A model generated the notes under the pieces. That model saw only the letters and a list, made by a program, of their open reading frames with translations. It was not told the DNA's origin and searched no databases. The position numbers were made by a program, and so were the translations under genes. 29,610 nt of DNA from a virus: the IMG/VR virus record IMGVR_UViG_3300031878_000003, positions 1 through 29,610 of that record. One strand, given 5' to 3'. Of the stretch, positions 7,595 to 13,532 are shown one piece after another. Position 1 is the first letter of the stretch. The number at the start of each line of letters is the position of its first letter.

Positions 7595-7885
7595 CTAGAT
7601 GAGGTTCATCTTTTGAAGCACCGGGCGGAAACCGCGCTGCGCCGCCTCATCGAGGTCGGCGTACTCGAACAACGACGCGCGGTCGATCTCTCCGGGAACG
7701 TCCGCCCGGTCGTAGACGTGGACGAGTATTTTACCGTCCGCTTTTCGGTATACGCGGTAGAGAAGACTTCGCCGTTCTCCTCTATCCACGTACTCACCGA
7801 GCCTCTCGGCTAGGATTTCAAGGATCGTGTGTTCCTTGTGTTCTTCACCAACCCAAAGTTCGTATCTTGGTAGTGTGCGTCGCAT
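7595..7885 (-). CDS. Small protein of the repeated WxG family
   Basis: This 96-residue soluble protein has no known function. It begins with ..YELWVGEEHKEH, continues ILAERLGEYVD, then YRVYRKADGKILVHVYD, and ends RASLFEYADLDEAAQ...LI. The same order (W-x-G start, LG, YR..DG.I.V, then (F/Y)xxxLxEA and a final LI) recurs in the protein at 8831-9133 (closest match) and in those at 8095, 10758, 11276 and 13250. It is a single-gene unit with its own consensus promoter and terminator. The ribosome binding site is AGGAGG (of CAGGAGGACC) before ATG 7885. Confidence 0.8.
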   Translation of the reverse strand: MRRTLPRYELWVGEEHKEHTILEILAERLGEYVDRGERRSLLYRVYRKADGKILVHVYDRADVPGEIDRASLFEYADLDEAAQRGFRPVLQKMNLI

Positions 7886-7922
7886 TGTGGTCCTCCTGTG
7901 AGTGATTGATTACTGTGTCTCT

Positions 7923-7951
7923 ATCATACCGCACAGACGGCGAGTTGTCAA
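7923..7951 (-). promoter_or_regulatory. Promoter of 7595-7885
   Basis: Minus-strand TTGACA (7951-7946), a 17-bp spacer ending TGCGG, and TATGAT (7928-7923). The -10 box is about 40 bp before the start codon. Confidence 0.85.
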
Positions 7952-7990
7952 GGGTGAGTTTGATGGCGACTGTGAGCCGCCGGGCGCGGT

Positions 7991-8034
7991 GTCACAACGC
8001 CTGCTTCTCTTTTATTTCTATAGAGTGTTGTGAC
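7991..8034 (-). repeat. 44-bp inverted-repeat element, copy 5
   Basis: The ends are GTCACAACAC and GCGTTGTGAC on the minus strand. The minus-strand core is TATAGAAATAAAAGAGAAGC. It lies directly behind the terminator of 8095-8430, and shares the flank CTGCTGAACAAACAGAAACC with copy 6. Confidence 0.9.
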
Positions 8035-8042
8035 GCTGCTGA

Positions 8043-8073
8043 ACAAACAGAAACCCCGCCGGCGTCGGCGGGG
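8043..8073 (-). terminator. Intrinsic terminator after 8095-8430
   Basis: On the minus strand, stem CCCCGCCG/CGGCGGGG with a 4-base loop is followed by TTTCTGTTTG. It ends the two-gene unit 8655 to 8095. Confidence 0.85.
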
Positions 8074-8094
8074 TGTGGGGACAGCGGGGAGGAA

Positions 8095-8430
8095 CTACTC
8101 GTTTCTCAGCGCGTACTCTATCCACCCGCGCCCGCTCGCACGCGCTTCGTCGAGCGAGTTGTAGCGTTCATAATAGTAGTACGTCCGCGGGTCAGGCGTC
8201 GCGTCTGGGTAGGGGTCAACTTCCCACTCAATTTCTTGAACGTAGATCGTCCCGTCCTCGCACTCGAAGACAAGGATGAAGCCGCCGTTCGTTGTATGGG
8301 GGTTCCACGCCCGCCCGTTGTCCCAAGTGTAGGGACGACCAAGCGGGCGCGCTTTGATGCGCAATCTTTCGTAGTCCGCAACCCCGTCCTTCGTGACGGG
8401 TCCGTTGATGATCGTAACGTCTTGATACAT
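8095..8430 (-). CDS. Small protein, divergent member of WxG family
   Basis: This 111-residue protein is of unknown function. It starts MYQDVTIINGPVTKDG, has LVFECEDGTIYVQEIEWEVDP in the middle and ends YERYNSLDEARASGRGWI. The (E)DGxIxVxExxW and Y.SLDEA parts match the repeated small-protein family seen at 10758 and 11276, while the N-terminal half is more divergent. It is the second gene after the promoter at 8691-8719, following 8446-8655 with a 15-bp gap, and has an AAAGGAG site before its ATG. Confidence 0.75.
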   Translation of the reverse strand: MYQDVTIINGPVTKDGVADYERLRIKARPLGRPYTWDNGRAWNPHTTNGGFILVFECEDGTIYVQEIEWEVDPYPDATPDPRTYYYYERYNSLDEARASGRGWIEYALRNE

Positions 8431-8445
8431 CTTTATCTCCTTTGA

Positions 8446-8655
8446 CTACTCGCCGCGCCGCGCGTCCTCGCGCCTTAGTTGTTCGACCAGTCGGCGTGCG
8501 TCCTCGACGTACGCGCGCCAGCCGACCGGCTCGCCGCGGTATTCGACCGCGTAGTCGCGCGTCTCGCGGTCGAAGATGATTTTGAAATCATCACCGGAGT
8601 CAATAACGATTTCGCGCACTGGGCGCGGGGCTGGGGCTGAACGTCGCTTGGGCAT
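8446..8655 (-). CDS. Small charged protein of unknown function
   Basis: This 69-residue protein is rich in Arg and Glu. A beta-type segment (EIVIDSGDDFKIIFDRETRDYAVEYRG) is followed by a helix (DARRLVEQLRREDARRGE). It has an AAAGGAG site before ATG 8655, and a perfect promoter (TTGACA-17-TATAAT) 40 bp upstream. It is the first gene of a two-gene unit, divergent from 8831-9133. I do not recognise the family. The size and beta-beta-helix layout would suit a small regulator or inhibitor, but that is speculation. Confidence 0.7.
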   Translation of the reverse strand: MPKRRSAPAPRPVREIVIDSGDDFKIIFDRETRDYAVEYRGEPVGWRAYVEDARRLVEQLRREDARRGE

Positions 8656-8690
8656 TGGAGCACTCCTTTCTGATGATCGACTACGCGCTC

Positions 8691-8719
8691 ATTATACCAC
8701 GCGCGCGCCGGTCTGTCAA
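8691..8719 (-). promoter_or_regulatory. Leftward promoter of divergent pair A
   Basis: Minus strand: TTGACA (8719-8714), a 17-bp spacer ending GTGG, and a perfect TATAAT (8696-8691). Its -35 box is back to back with that of the rightward promoter, with 38 bp between them. Confidence 0.9.
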
Positions 8720-8757
8720 CCCCACAAAAATCGCGGGAAAATCTCGAAAATTGGGTA

Positions 8758-8786
8758 TTGACAACCAGCGCGGGGTGTGGTATAGT
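8758..8786 (+). promoter_or_regulatory. Rightward promoter of divergent pair A
   Basis: TTGACA (8758-8763), a 17-bp spacer ending TGTGG, and TATAGT (8781-8786). The 38 bp between the two -35 boxes are A-rich (AAAAATCGCGGGAAAATC and then TCGAAAATTG) and closely resemble those of divergent pair B. Confidence 0.9.
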
Positions 8787-8830
8787 ATAACTGTAATCGA
8801 TAAGAACTTAGTCCCAAGGAGGAACCTAAA

Positions 8831-9133
8831 ATGCAGACCTATCGCGTGTGGGAAGGAACTCGAACCTGGCTGCCTGGTGACACAAGCGAGTACACAGAAA
8901 CCGAAATACTCGCCGATGAATTAGGCTGGTTCGAGGACGTGAATCCAGATGGTTACTCCGGTACGGCGTACTACGTCTACAGGACGGAGAGTGGAGAAAT
9001 TATCATCAACGTTGTGAATAAAAACTACGGTATCGGTGAACCTAGCCGCGCCGTAATCTACCGGTTCAGCAGCCTCGAAGAGGCGGCACGGAGCGAGCAG
9101 CGATACGCACTTTCAGAACTGCGCCTCATCTAA
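8831..9133 (+). CDS. Small protein of the repeated WxG family (plus strand)
   Basis: This 100-residue protein of unknown function is one of only four plus-strand genes. It reads MQTYRVWEGTRTW, then ETEILADELGWFED, YYVYRTESGEIIINVVNKN and RAVIYRFSSLEEAARSEQR..LI. It is the closest relative of 7595-7885, sharing the ILAx.LG, Y.VYR..xG.I and final LI motifs. An AAGGAGG site lies 8 bp before the ATG. It forms its own unit with a consensus promoter upstream and a strong terminator downstream, which is typical of independently expressed phage accessory ('moron') genes. Confidence 0.85.
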   Translation: MQTYRVWEGTRTWLPGDTSEYTETEILADELGWFEDVNPDGYSGTAYYVYRTESGEIIINVVNKNYGIGEPSRAVIYRFSSLEEAARSEQRYALSELRLI

Positions 9134-9153
9134 TCAACGAACCCGACCCGAAC

Positions 9154-9186
9154 CCCCGCGCCTCACAAGCGCGGGGTTTTCTTTTC
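9154..9186 (+). terminator. Intrinsic terminator after 8831-9133
   Basis: Perfect 8-bp stem CCCCGCGC/GCGCGGGG with a 7-base loop, followed by TTTTCTTTT. Confidence 0.9.
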
Positions 9187-9214
9187 CCCGCCGTCGCCAA
9201 GCCCGCGAATTGTT

Positions 9215-9258
9215 GTCACAACACGCTGTATAAATAAAAGAGAATGATGTGTTGTGAC
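9215..9258 (+). repeat. 44-bp inverted-repeat element, copy 6 (reversed)
   Basis: GTCACAACAC to GTGTTGTGAC, with the A-rich core TATAAATAAAAGAGAA on the plus strand. It lies between two convergent terminators (9154-9186 plus strand, 9267-9299 minus strand). Confidence 0.95.
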
Positions 9259-9266
9259 ACTGCTGA

Positions 9267-9299
9267 ACAAACAGAAACCGCCAGGCGCGCGCCTGGCGG
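9267..9299 (-). terminator. Intrinsic terminator after 9315-9635
   Basis: A 22-bp perfect palindrome (CCGCCAGGCGC and its complement, 9278-9299) is followed on the minus strand by TTTCTGTTTGTT. Confidence 0.85.
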
Positions 9300-9314
9300 T
9301 TGTATAAAAACGTC

Positions 9315-9635
9315 TTACTGGCAGGTATGCAGCACAGTTGCTATGATCAGCGCCGCGAGTGCGCCAACGGGATTGTCACCCTCCGCGTCAATGAATGTAA
9401 GACGATCCCGGCGCACCTCCGCCTCCGCCACCCACCAGTTTCCTTCACCGCCGAGCGCCACGCGCTCAGCCTTCAGCACTTTGAACATTGCCGAAACGTA
9501 GCGCACGGCTACGCTTCGGTACAAAGGGGCGACAAACGTATCATCAAGAACGTCGGCTAACTGGCGGTCAAATGCAGCGCCGTTGCATAAAACGAAGTAA
9601 CCGCCGTCTCGCTGTTCGATCAAGAGCTTGTTCAT
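9315..9635 (-). CDS. Small protein of unknown function
   Basis: This 106-residue protein starts MNKLLIEQRDGGYFVLCNG and ends in a hydrophobic stretch (GALAALIIATVLHTCQ) that could be a short membrane segment or a buried helix. I chose ATG 9635, because TAGGAGGACGT directly precedes it. It starts 9 bp after the stop of 9644-10330 and is the last gene of that unit before a terminator. The family is not recognised. Neighbourhood suggests an accessory to the clamp-like protein or simply an early gene. Confidence 0.75.
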   Translation of the reverse strand: MNKLLIEQRDGGYFVLCNGAAFDRQLADVLDDTFVAPLYRSVAVRYVSAMFKVLKAERVALGGEGNWWVAEAEVRRDRLTFIDAEGDNPVGALAALIIATVLHTCQ

Positions 9636-9643
9636 ACGTCCTC

Positions 9644-10330
9644 CTAGCGCTGTGTCTCGTTGTGTTTGACAAACGGTGTTACCGCAAACGTATAACCCCA
9701 CTGATCGCCGAACGCCAGCCAGCCTTTGGCGTTCCGGCGGACGCTTAGGCGGGAGTTCTTCCCGAACAGCCGCAACCCGCGCCGCAACTGGGCGACGCTA
9801 TACCAATGCGTGTCGTTGTCCGCCTTCGGGCGAAAGAGTTCACCGCCGTTGCGCGGGTCATTTACCAGCGCAACGTAGTCCTTCGCGCTGGCTTCTTTGA
9901 CCGTCTTCAGTCGGGGGTTCTCAACGATCTGCTGCCAACCCCGGCTCTCGTCTGTCAGCACCGCAAGCATCCGCTTGACCGGCGTTTGTGGACAATAGAA
10001 CTCAAGTGTGACCTCTCGATACGCGCCCGCCGCCTCTGCGCCAAGCTGCTCGTCGTACCGCGTGGTCTGCGCGGTTACGGTCACGCGGTTCCCAACGACG
10101 GCGACGCTTCCGATCCACGTCGCCTCCGCCAGCGCCTCAAGCACCTTCGCGGCTTTCGGCGAGATCGCGCCTTCGCCGCGAAGGAATACTTTGTCGTCGA
10201 ACTTCTTGGCGACCAGCATTACGCCGTCGGTAGCCATTATCACGCCGTCATCGACGTGAACGCCGGGGTACGGCGTCGCCTGAATGTCGATGGCGACGCG
10301 CAGAAAGTTGGAAAGTTCTGTGCTGGGCAT
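9644..10330 (-). CDS. Putative sliding-clamp-like protein
   Basis: This 228-residue protein contains VDDGVIMATDGVMLVAKKF near the N-terminus, close to the 'a.DG.rla' strand of beta clamps. It later has VAVVGNRVTVTAQTTRY, then LRRGLRLFGKNSRLSVRR, AKGWLAFGDQWGYTFAVTPF. The repeated 'helix, then paired strands, ending in P' layout resembles DnaN-type or phage clamp domains, which tether DNA polymerase to DNA. It is shorter than bacterial DnaN (three domains) and would have two domains. A clamp would match the phage-encoded polymerase. The call is an inference from local motifs; an unrelated early protein is possible. The ribosome binding site is AGAAAGGAAG. Confidence 0.4.
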   Translation of the reverse strand: MPSTELSNFLRVAIDIQATPYPGVHVDDGVIMATDGVMLVAKKFDDKVFLRGEGAISPKAAKVLEALAEATWIGSVAVVGNRVTVTAQTTRYDEQLGAEAAGAYREVTLEFYCPQTPVKRMLAVLTDESRGWQQIVENPRLKTVKEASAKDYVALVNDPRNGGELFRPKADNDTHWYSVAQLRRGLRLFGKNSRLSVRRNAKGWLAFGDQWGYTFAVTPFVKHNETQR

Positions 10331-10369
10331 AGTGTTCTTCCTTTCTCTGTAAACGTCAACCGTCGCCGT

Positions 10370-10696
10370 CTACCTCGCCAGCGCCCACACGCAGCGCGCC
10401 AGCGCTTCTGAGAGCGTCGCCGCGTCTGTCTCGTACTGCGCAAGCGTGCCCAGTCCTTTGTTCCAGTACGCCGCCTCAACGCGCCAGCCGCCTTCGCGTT
10501 GCTCGATCTCGACGCAGACGACGCGCGACAACGCGAACAGCGCGTCGAGCGGCTTGTACGCGGCGGGAGAAACGTCAAGCGCGAATACGTCGATGGCGTC
10601 GCTCGCACGAGCGACGCTGATGATGCGGTCGCACTCGCCCGCGTCGGTCAGTACGACGCAGATCGCGTGCGGGTGGCGTTCAAATTGAAGTTTCAC
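10370..10696 (-). CDS. Small protein of unknown function
   Basis: This 108-residue protein starts with GTG at 10696 (VKLQFERHPHAICVVLTDAG), the first codon after a TTGAGGAGA ribosome binding site. It has alternating strands (RVVCVEIEQREGGWRVEAAYWNKG) and a C-terminal helix (TLSEALARCVWALAR). I do not recognise it. The start lies only ~15 bp after the terminator of the preceding gene, so it depends on read-through or on a promoter I cannot see. A 40-bp gap separates it from the clamp-like gene. Confidence 0.7.
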   Translation of the reverse strand: MKLQFERHPHAICVVLTDAGECDRIISVARASDAIDVFALDVSPAAYKPLDALFALSRVVCVEIEQREGGWRVEAAYWNKGLGTLAQYETDAATLSEALARCVWALAR

Positions 10697-10710
10697 CGCT
10701 TGTCTCCTCA

Positions 10711-10749
10711 ACAAAAACGAAGGGGCGATCCGGCGAACCGGAGCGCCCC
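10711..10749 (-). terminator. Intrinsic terminator after 10758-11093
   Basis: On the minus strand, stem GGGGCG.TCCGG / CCGGA.CGCCCC (one internal mismatch) with a TTCG loop is followed by TTCGTTTTTG. It stands directly before the next gene, so it may act as an attenuator. Confidence 0.8.
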
Positions 10750-10757
10750 CAAACTGA

Positions 10758-11093
10758 TTACCGACCGTCAACCTCTTCGAGTGTGAGCGTCGGGCGGGGA
10801 ATGATCCCCGCCTGCTCCAACTCCCACCGGAATGCGTCCGTTGCGTCTTCAATAGATGGGAAAACGAAAACATCTGCGCGAGTTTCCTCGCCCTCCCACC
10901 TGCTCCACCTCTCCTGGTGGACGATTATACGCCCATCAGAAGAACGGAAAAATGTTGTCTCTACGCCGCGGGAGTCGTACTCTTCCCAACAGACTCCCAA
11001 GCACTCACCGTCAAACTCAACGTACGCGACGGTCTTATATGTATTGCCGCGTACGACGCGCTTGGTTCCTTTCCAGATGTTGATCGTAGCCAT
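10758..11093 (-). CDS. Small protein of the repeated WxG family
   Basis: This 111-residue protein reads MATINIWKGTKRVVRG, then FDGECLGVCWEEYD, FFRSSDGRIIVHQERWSRWEG and ADVFVFPSIEDATDAFRWELEQAGII. It is the closest partner of the divergent gene 11276-11563 (MATISIWRG...; IYEYPSLEEAAKEYRFVLKKAGVI), and both start at MAT(I)xIW(K/R)G. The C-terminus has an extra ~12 residues. I chose ATG 11093, which follows AAGGGAG. It has its own promoter (11137-11165) and terminator. The function is unknown. Confidence 0.85.
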   Translation of the reverse strand: MATINIWKGTKRVVRGNTYKTVAYVEFDGECLGVCWEEYDSRGVETTFFRSSDGRIIVHQERWSRWEGEETRADVFVFPSIEDATDAFRWELEQAGIIPRPTLTLEEVDGR

Positions 11094-11136
11094 AGTTGTT
11101 ACACTCCCTTCTATCAACGAAATCGATTACGCTCAT

Positions 11137-11165
11137 ATCCTACCACACCCCGCGCGAGTTGTCAA
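11137..11165 (-). promoter_or_regulatory. Leftward promoter of divergent pair B
   Basis: Minus strand: TTGACA (11165-11160), a 17-bp spacer ending TGTGG, and TAGGAT (11142-11137). It is 36 bp back to back from the rightward -35 box. Confidence 0.85.
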
Positions 11166-11201
11166 GTGGGAAATTCGCGGGAAATTCGCCGAAATTGAGG
11201 C

Positions 11202-11230
11202 TTGACAACCGGCGGGAAGTGCGGTATAGT
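11202..11230 (+). promoter_or_regulatory. Rightward promoter of divergent pair B
   Basis: TTGACA (11202-11207), a 17-bp spacer ending TGCGG, and TATAGT (11225-11230). The 36 bp between the -35 boxes hold two direct copies of GGGAAATTCGC and a partial third (CGAAATTG), a possible operator. Confidence 0.9.
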
Positions 11231-11275
11231 AGAGACGTAAGCAATAAACACACATCAAGAAAGGACGGCAATCTT

Positions 11276-11563
11276 ATGGCAACAATCTCTATCTGGCGAG
11301 GCTACCGACACTGGAACTGGGACGAAGAGAACGATTACGAAGTAGTGACATACGAGGACGCGCGTGAACTCGGCGCTGTTCGGTTCAACGACGAGGAAGC
11401 GGACATTCAGTACCGCATCATCGAGTGGGATGAAGGCATTGTTATCTTCTACGTCAAGCGGGAAGGACACTACTGCGAAGCCGAGATTTACGAGTACCCC
11501 TCACTTGAAGAAGCGGCTAAGGAGTACCGGTTTGTGTTGAAGAAAGCGGGCGTCATTCAGTAG
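11276..11563 (+). CDS. Small protein of the repeated WxG family (plus strand)
   Basis: This 95-residue acidic protein reads MATISIWRGYRHWNWDEEND, then EDARELGAVRFND, YRIIEWDEGIVIFYVKREG and AEIYEYPSLEEAAKEYRFVLKKAGVI. It belongs to the same family as 10758-11093, from which it is divergently transcribed, so the pair probably arose by duplication. I start it at ATG 11276, within a longer open frame, because that start aligns with the paralogue and lies at the usual distance from the promoter. The ribosome binding site is weak (AAAGGA). It is its own unit with promoter and terminator. Confidence 0.85.
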   Translation: MATISIWRGYRHWNWDEENDYEVVTYEDARELGAVRFNDEEADIQYRIIEWDEGIVIFYVKREGHYCEAEIYEYPSLEEAAKEYRFVLKKAGVIQ

Positions 11564-11585
11564 ACGCCCCGCCGCAACCCAGAAG

Positions 11586-11617
11586 CCCCGTCCGGCAACG
11601 GATGGGGTTTCTTATTT
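11586..11617 (+). terminator. Intrinsic terminator after 11276-11563
   Basis: 9-bp stem CCCCGTCCG/CGGATGGGG (one G-U pair) with a GCAA loop, followed by TTTCTTATTT. The end of the convergent gene 11612-12442 overlaps its T-tract. Confidence 0.85.
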
Positions 11618-12442
11618 CCCCTTGCACTTCCCACAATACCCGTACCGCCGCGCAGCCCCGTACTGCTGCTGCGTCAACGCAGCATCGCAGCGCGGGCAGC
11701 GGTACGCCAGCGCAGCACGCTGCTGCTGATGCTCAGCAGTATGCTGGTGTTGATGCTCAGCAGTATGCTGATGCTGATGCTGCTGAGCATATGCTCCAGC
11801 AGCATCAGCACTGTGCTGCTGATGCTGGTGCTGCTGATGCTGCTGATGCTGGTGCTGCTGATGCTGGTGCTGCTGGTGCTGCTGATGCTGATGCTGGTGC
11901 TGGTGCTGGAGCATATGCTCAGCAGCATCAGCAGTATGCTGGAGCATATGCTCAGCAGCATCAGCACTGTGCTGAGCATATGCAGCAGTATGCTGCTGAT
12001 ACTGCTGAGCATCAGCAGTATGCTGAGCAGCATCAGCAGTATGCTGCTGCGCACTGCTGTGCAGCAACGTCGCAAGCGTATACGCCAGCGTCGCCAGCGG
12101 TGCGCTCTCCAGCACCGACAGCGCCAGCAATAACCAATCGAACGACGCCAGAAACTGCGCCGCGCCGCTCAACCCCGCCGGAACGCGCGCGGCGTAGTCG
12201 GCGAGGACGTTGAGCGTGATCGCGGTGAGCACCGCCGCCCGCGCCACGCGCGACGCCAACCGTTGACGCTGCGGATCGGCGAACGCCGCGAACGCCAGCG
12301 ACAGATACGCCAACTCTATTCCGACCGCCGCCAGCCAACCCGCAGCGTCCCCGCGCGTCGGGGCGAGCGCCCGCTGGACGCCCAGCGCGCTTGGCGCGCT
12401 CAGCAGCAGCACTGATAGCGTTGCGAGAATGCGGAACTTCAC
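11612..12442 (-). CDS. Four-helix membrane protein with His/Gln repeat and zinc ribbon
   Basis: This 276-residue protein has three parts. Residues 1-~130 hold about four hydrophobic segments (LATLSVLLLSAPSALG; WLAAVGIELAYLSLAFAAF; VLTAITLNVLADYAA; FDWLLLALSVLES...LATLAYTLATLL). Residues ~132-240 are a low-complexity run of Gln, His, Ala, Asp and Tyr (such as QHQHQHQHQQHQQHQ). The last ~30 residues form a zinc-ribbon pattern, CPRC-(17)-CGKC. The start is GTG 12442, after AAGGAGATG. The membrane part loosely recalls DUF2637/SpdB2-type proteins that accompany FtsK-like plasmid transfer proteins. The His-rich region may bind metal. The function is unknown. Confidence 0.75.
   Translation of the reverse strand: MKFRILATLSVLLLSAPSALGVQRALAPTRGDAAGWLAAVGIELAYLSLAFAAFADPQRQRLASRVARAAVLTAITLNVLADYAARVPAGLSGAAQFLASFDWLLLALSVLESAPLATLAYTLATLLHSSAQQHTADAAQHTADAQQYQQHTAAYAQHSADAAEHMLQHTADAAEHMLQHQHQHQHQQHQQHQHQQHQHQQHQQHQHQQHSADAAGAYAQQHQHQHTAEHQHQHTAEHQQQRAALAYRCPRCDAALTQQQYGAARRYGYCGKCKGK
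11721..12052. repeat. CTG/CAG-rich low-complexity tandem repeat
   Basis: About 330 bp consist almost only of CTG, ATG, GTG and CAG triplets, with blocks such as GATGCTGGTGCTGCT. The perfect 12-bp palindrome GAGCATATGCTC recurs at 11785, 11909 and 11942. The repeat encodes the His/Gln-rich linker of the surrounding gene, and other frames are open only because the repeat lacks stop codons. Confidence 0.9.
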
Positions 12443-12460
12443 GAGTACATCTCCTTTACC

Positions 12461-12504
12461 GTCACAACATCTCTTCTTCTTTTAATTAAGAGAAGTGTTG
12501 TGAC
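12461..12504 (-). repeat. 44-bp inverted-repeat element, copy 7
   Basis: Ends GTCACAACAC and ATGTTGTGAC on the minus strand, with core TTAATTAAAAGAAGAAG. It fills the gap between the PP-loop gene stop and the ribosome binding site of the downstream membrane protein gene, ending 8 bp before that AAGGAG. Confidence 0.9.
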
Positions 12505-12524
12505 AGACGCCACTCCCGAACCCG

Positions 12525-13253
12525 CTAAATGTCGCAGAACCCCTCCTCACAGAAATCCGCTTGCTCTTCCGCCGCGTCCGCGCGCAACACCGCGATCTCG
12601 TCTTTCCCCCGCTTCCGCCGCTCATCGTTGATCCGGCGCTCCAGTTCCACCGCCATCTCTCTGAGCGCCGGATACTGTCGGATCAGTTCCGCCTGGCTTC
12701 GCGCCGACCGGTACGGACAGAACCAACACGAAGATTTTGGCGGCGTTGCAAGCCCGGCGCGTTCGAGGATCGCGCGGCAGTCGTTGCGGGTAAGACGCTC
12801 GTCTACCAGCGGGTAGACGTTTTCGATGCGCGCAGAACCGGAATCGCGCATTCGGTGGAACTCATCAACGCTGATTCCAAGCATCAGCTGTATCTTCTCA
12901 CGCTTGTACTTCTCGTACAGATAGCGTCTGATCGGCTCGACTTTGTACTGCCGCGTGCACTGACGGCGCAGCATAAACGATCCGTCAGCCGCGCGCCAAG
13001 GCGCAGGCGTGAACGCCGGATTCGCTAGCATATCACCGTACAGGTCACGCTGGAGAATTGTGATGTCGTACCGGTGCGTCTCCCGCAGCCAGCGCGCGAA
13101 ATGCTTGACGTACTCGCGCGTTGCGGGCGACTCTGCGTCCAGCAGATCGACGTGGACGATCTCATCTATCCGCCACCCGCGCTGCATCGCCAATACGACC
13201 AGCGCGGTACTCTGCACCCCGCCGCCGTATGAGATGACCGTCCTCATCATCAC
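12525..13253 (-). CDS. PP-loop ATPase, PAPS-reductase-like phage protein
   Basis: This protein of up to 242 residues belongs to the adenine nucleotide alpha-hydrolase superfamily. The N-terminal SYGGGVQSTAL is the PP-loop that binds ATP pyrophosphate. RRQCTRQYKVEPIRRYL, GISVDEFHRMRDSG, YPLVDERLTRNDCRAIL and KSSCWFCPYRS follow in the order typical of the phage PAPS-reductase-like family. The Cys residues (QC, SCWFCP) could hold a metal cluster or take part in thiol chemistry. Relatives include PAPS reductases and DndC. Whether it reduces sulfate or modifies nucleic acid cannot be told. It starts at one of three tandem ATGs, with ATGA overlap to the upstream gene. Confidence 0.85.
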   Translation of the reverse strand: MMMRTVISYGGGVQSTALVVLAMQRGWRIDEIVHVDLLDAESPATREYVKHFARWLRETHRYDITILQRDLYGDMLANPAFTPAPWRAADGSFMLRRQCTRQYKVEPIRRYLYEKYKREKIQLMLGISVDEFHRMRDSGSARIENVYPLVDERLTRNDCRAILERAGLATPPKSSCWFCPYRSARSQAELIRQYPALREMAVELERRINDERRKRGKDEIAVLRADAAEEQADFCEEGFCDI

Positions 13254-13513
13254 TCTCCTCGTTCCCCCTCGCCCGCGTCCAGCGCGGGGAGGATGTACGC
13301 CTCGGCAACATCAACTCCGTCATCGAGAAGACTTAGACGCAACTGGTGCACCGCAACGCACCCGTCCTCGGTGCGGTAGAGCACACAGCGCTCTACCCAC
13401 TCGTCCGCGTGCGCTACGGTGACCATACCGAGATACTCGCCGATAAACCGCACCAGATGCGTGCTCTGAAACGTATTCCCCCGCACGCCACGCCAGAGTT
13501 CGATCTCCTCCAT
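13250..13513 (-). CDS. Small protein of the WxG family, C-terminally altered
   Basis: This 87-residue protein reads MEEIELWRGVRGNTFQSTHL, then IGEYLGMVTVAHADEW, CVLYRTEDGCVAVHQLRL and AEAYILPALDAGEGERGE. The ELWRG start, the LG, the YRTEDG.(V/I)(A/I)VHQ block and the A.xYxxP.L segment match the family at 10758 and 11276, but the final helix is replaced by a Glu/Gly tail. It is the only member inside the longer operon, between the FtsK-like and PP-loop genes. The ribosome binding site is AGAAAGGAG. Confidence 0.75.
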   Translation of the reverse strand: MEEIELWRGVRGNTFQSTHLVRFIGEYLGMVTVAHADEWVERCVLYRTEDGCVAVHQLRLSLLDDGVDVAEAYILPALDAGEGERGE

Positions 13514-13532
13514 CTGTTTTCTCCTTTCTGCG

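Noticed and set aside
11602-12213. Open frames on other strands and frames of the CTG/CAG repeat
   Set aside because: The triplet repeat has no stop codons in several frames. Only the minus-strand frame at 11612-12442 has a start signal, membrane helices and a zinc ribbon.
7451-12504. 44-bp elements as intrinsic terminators
   Set aside because: The paired arms are only ~10 bp around a 24-base core, and no T-tract follows them. Clear terminators stand next to several copies.
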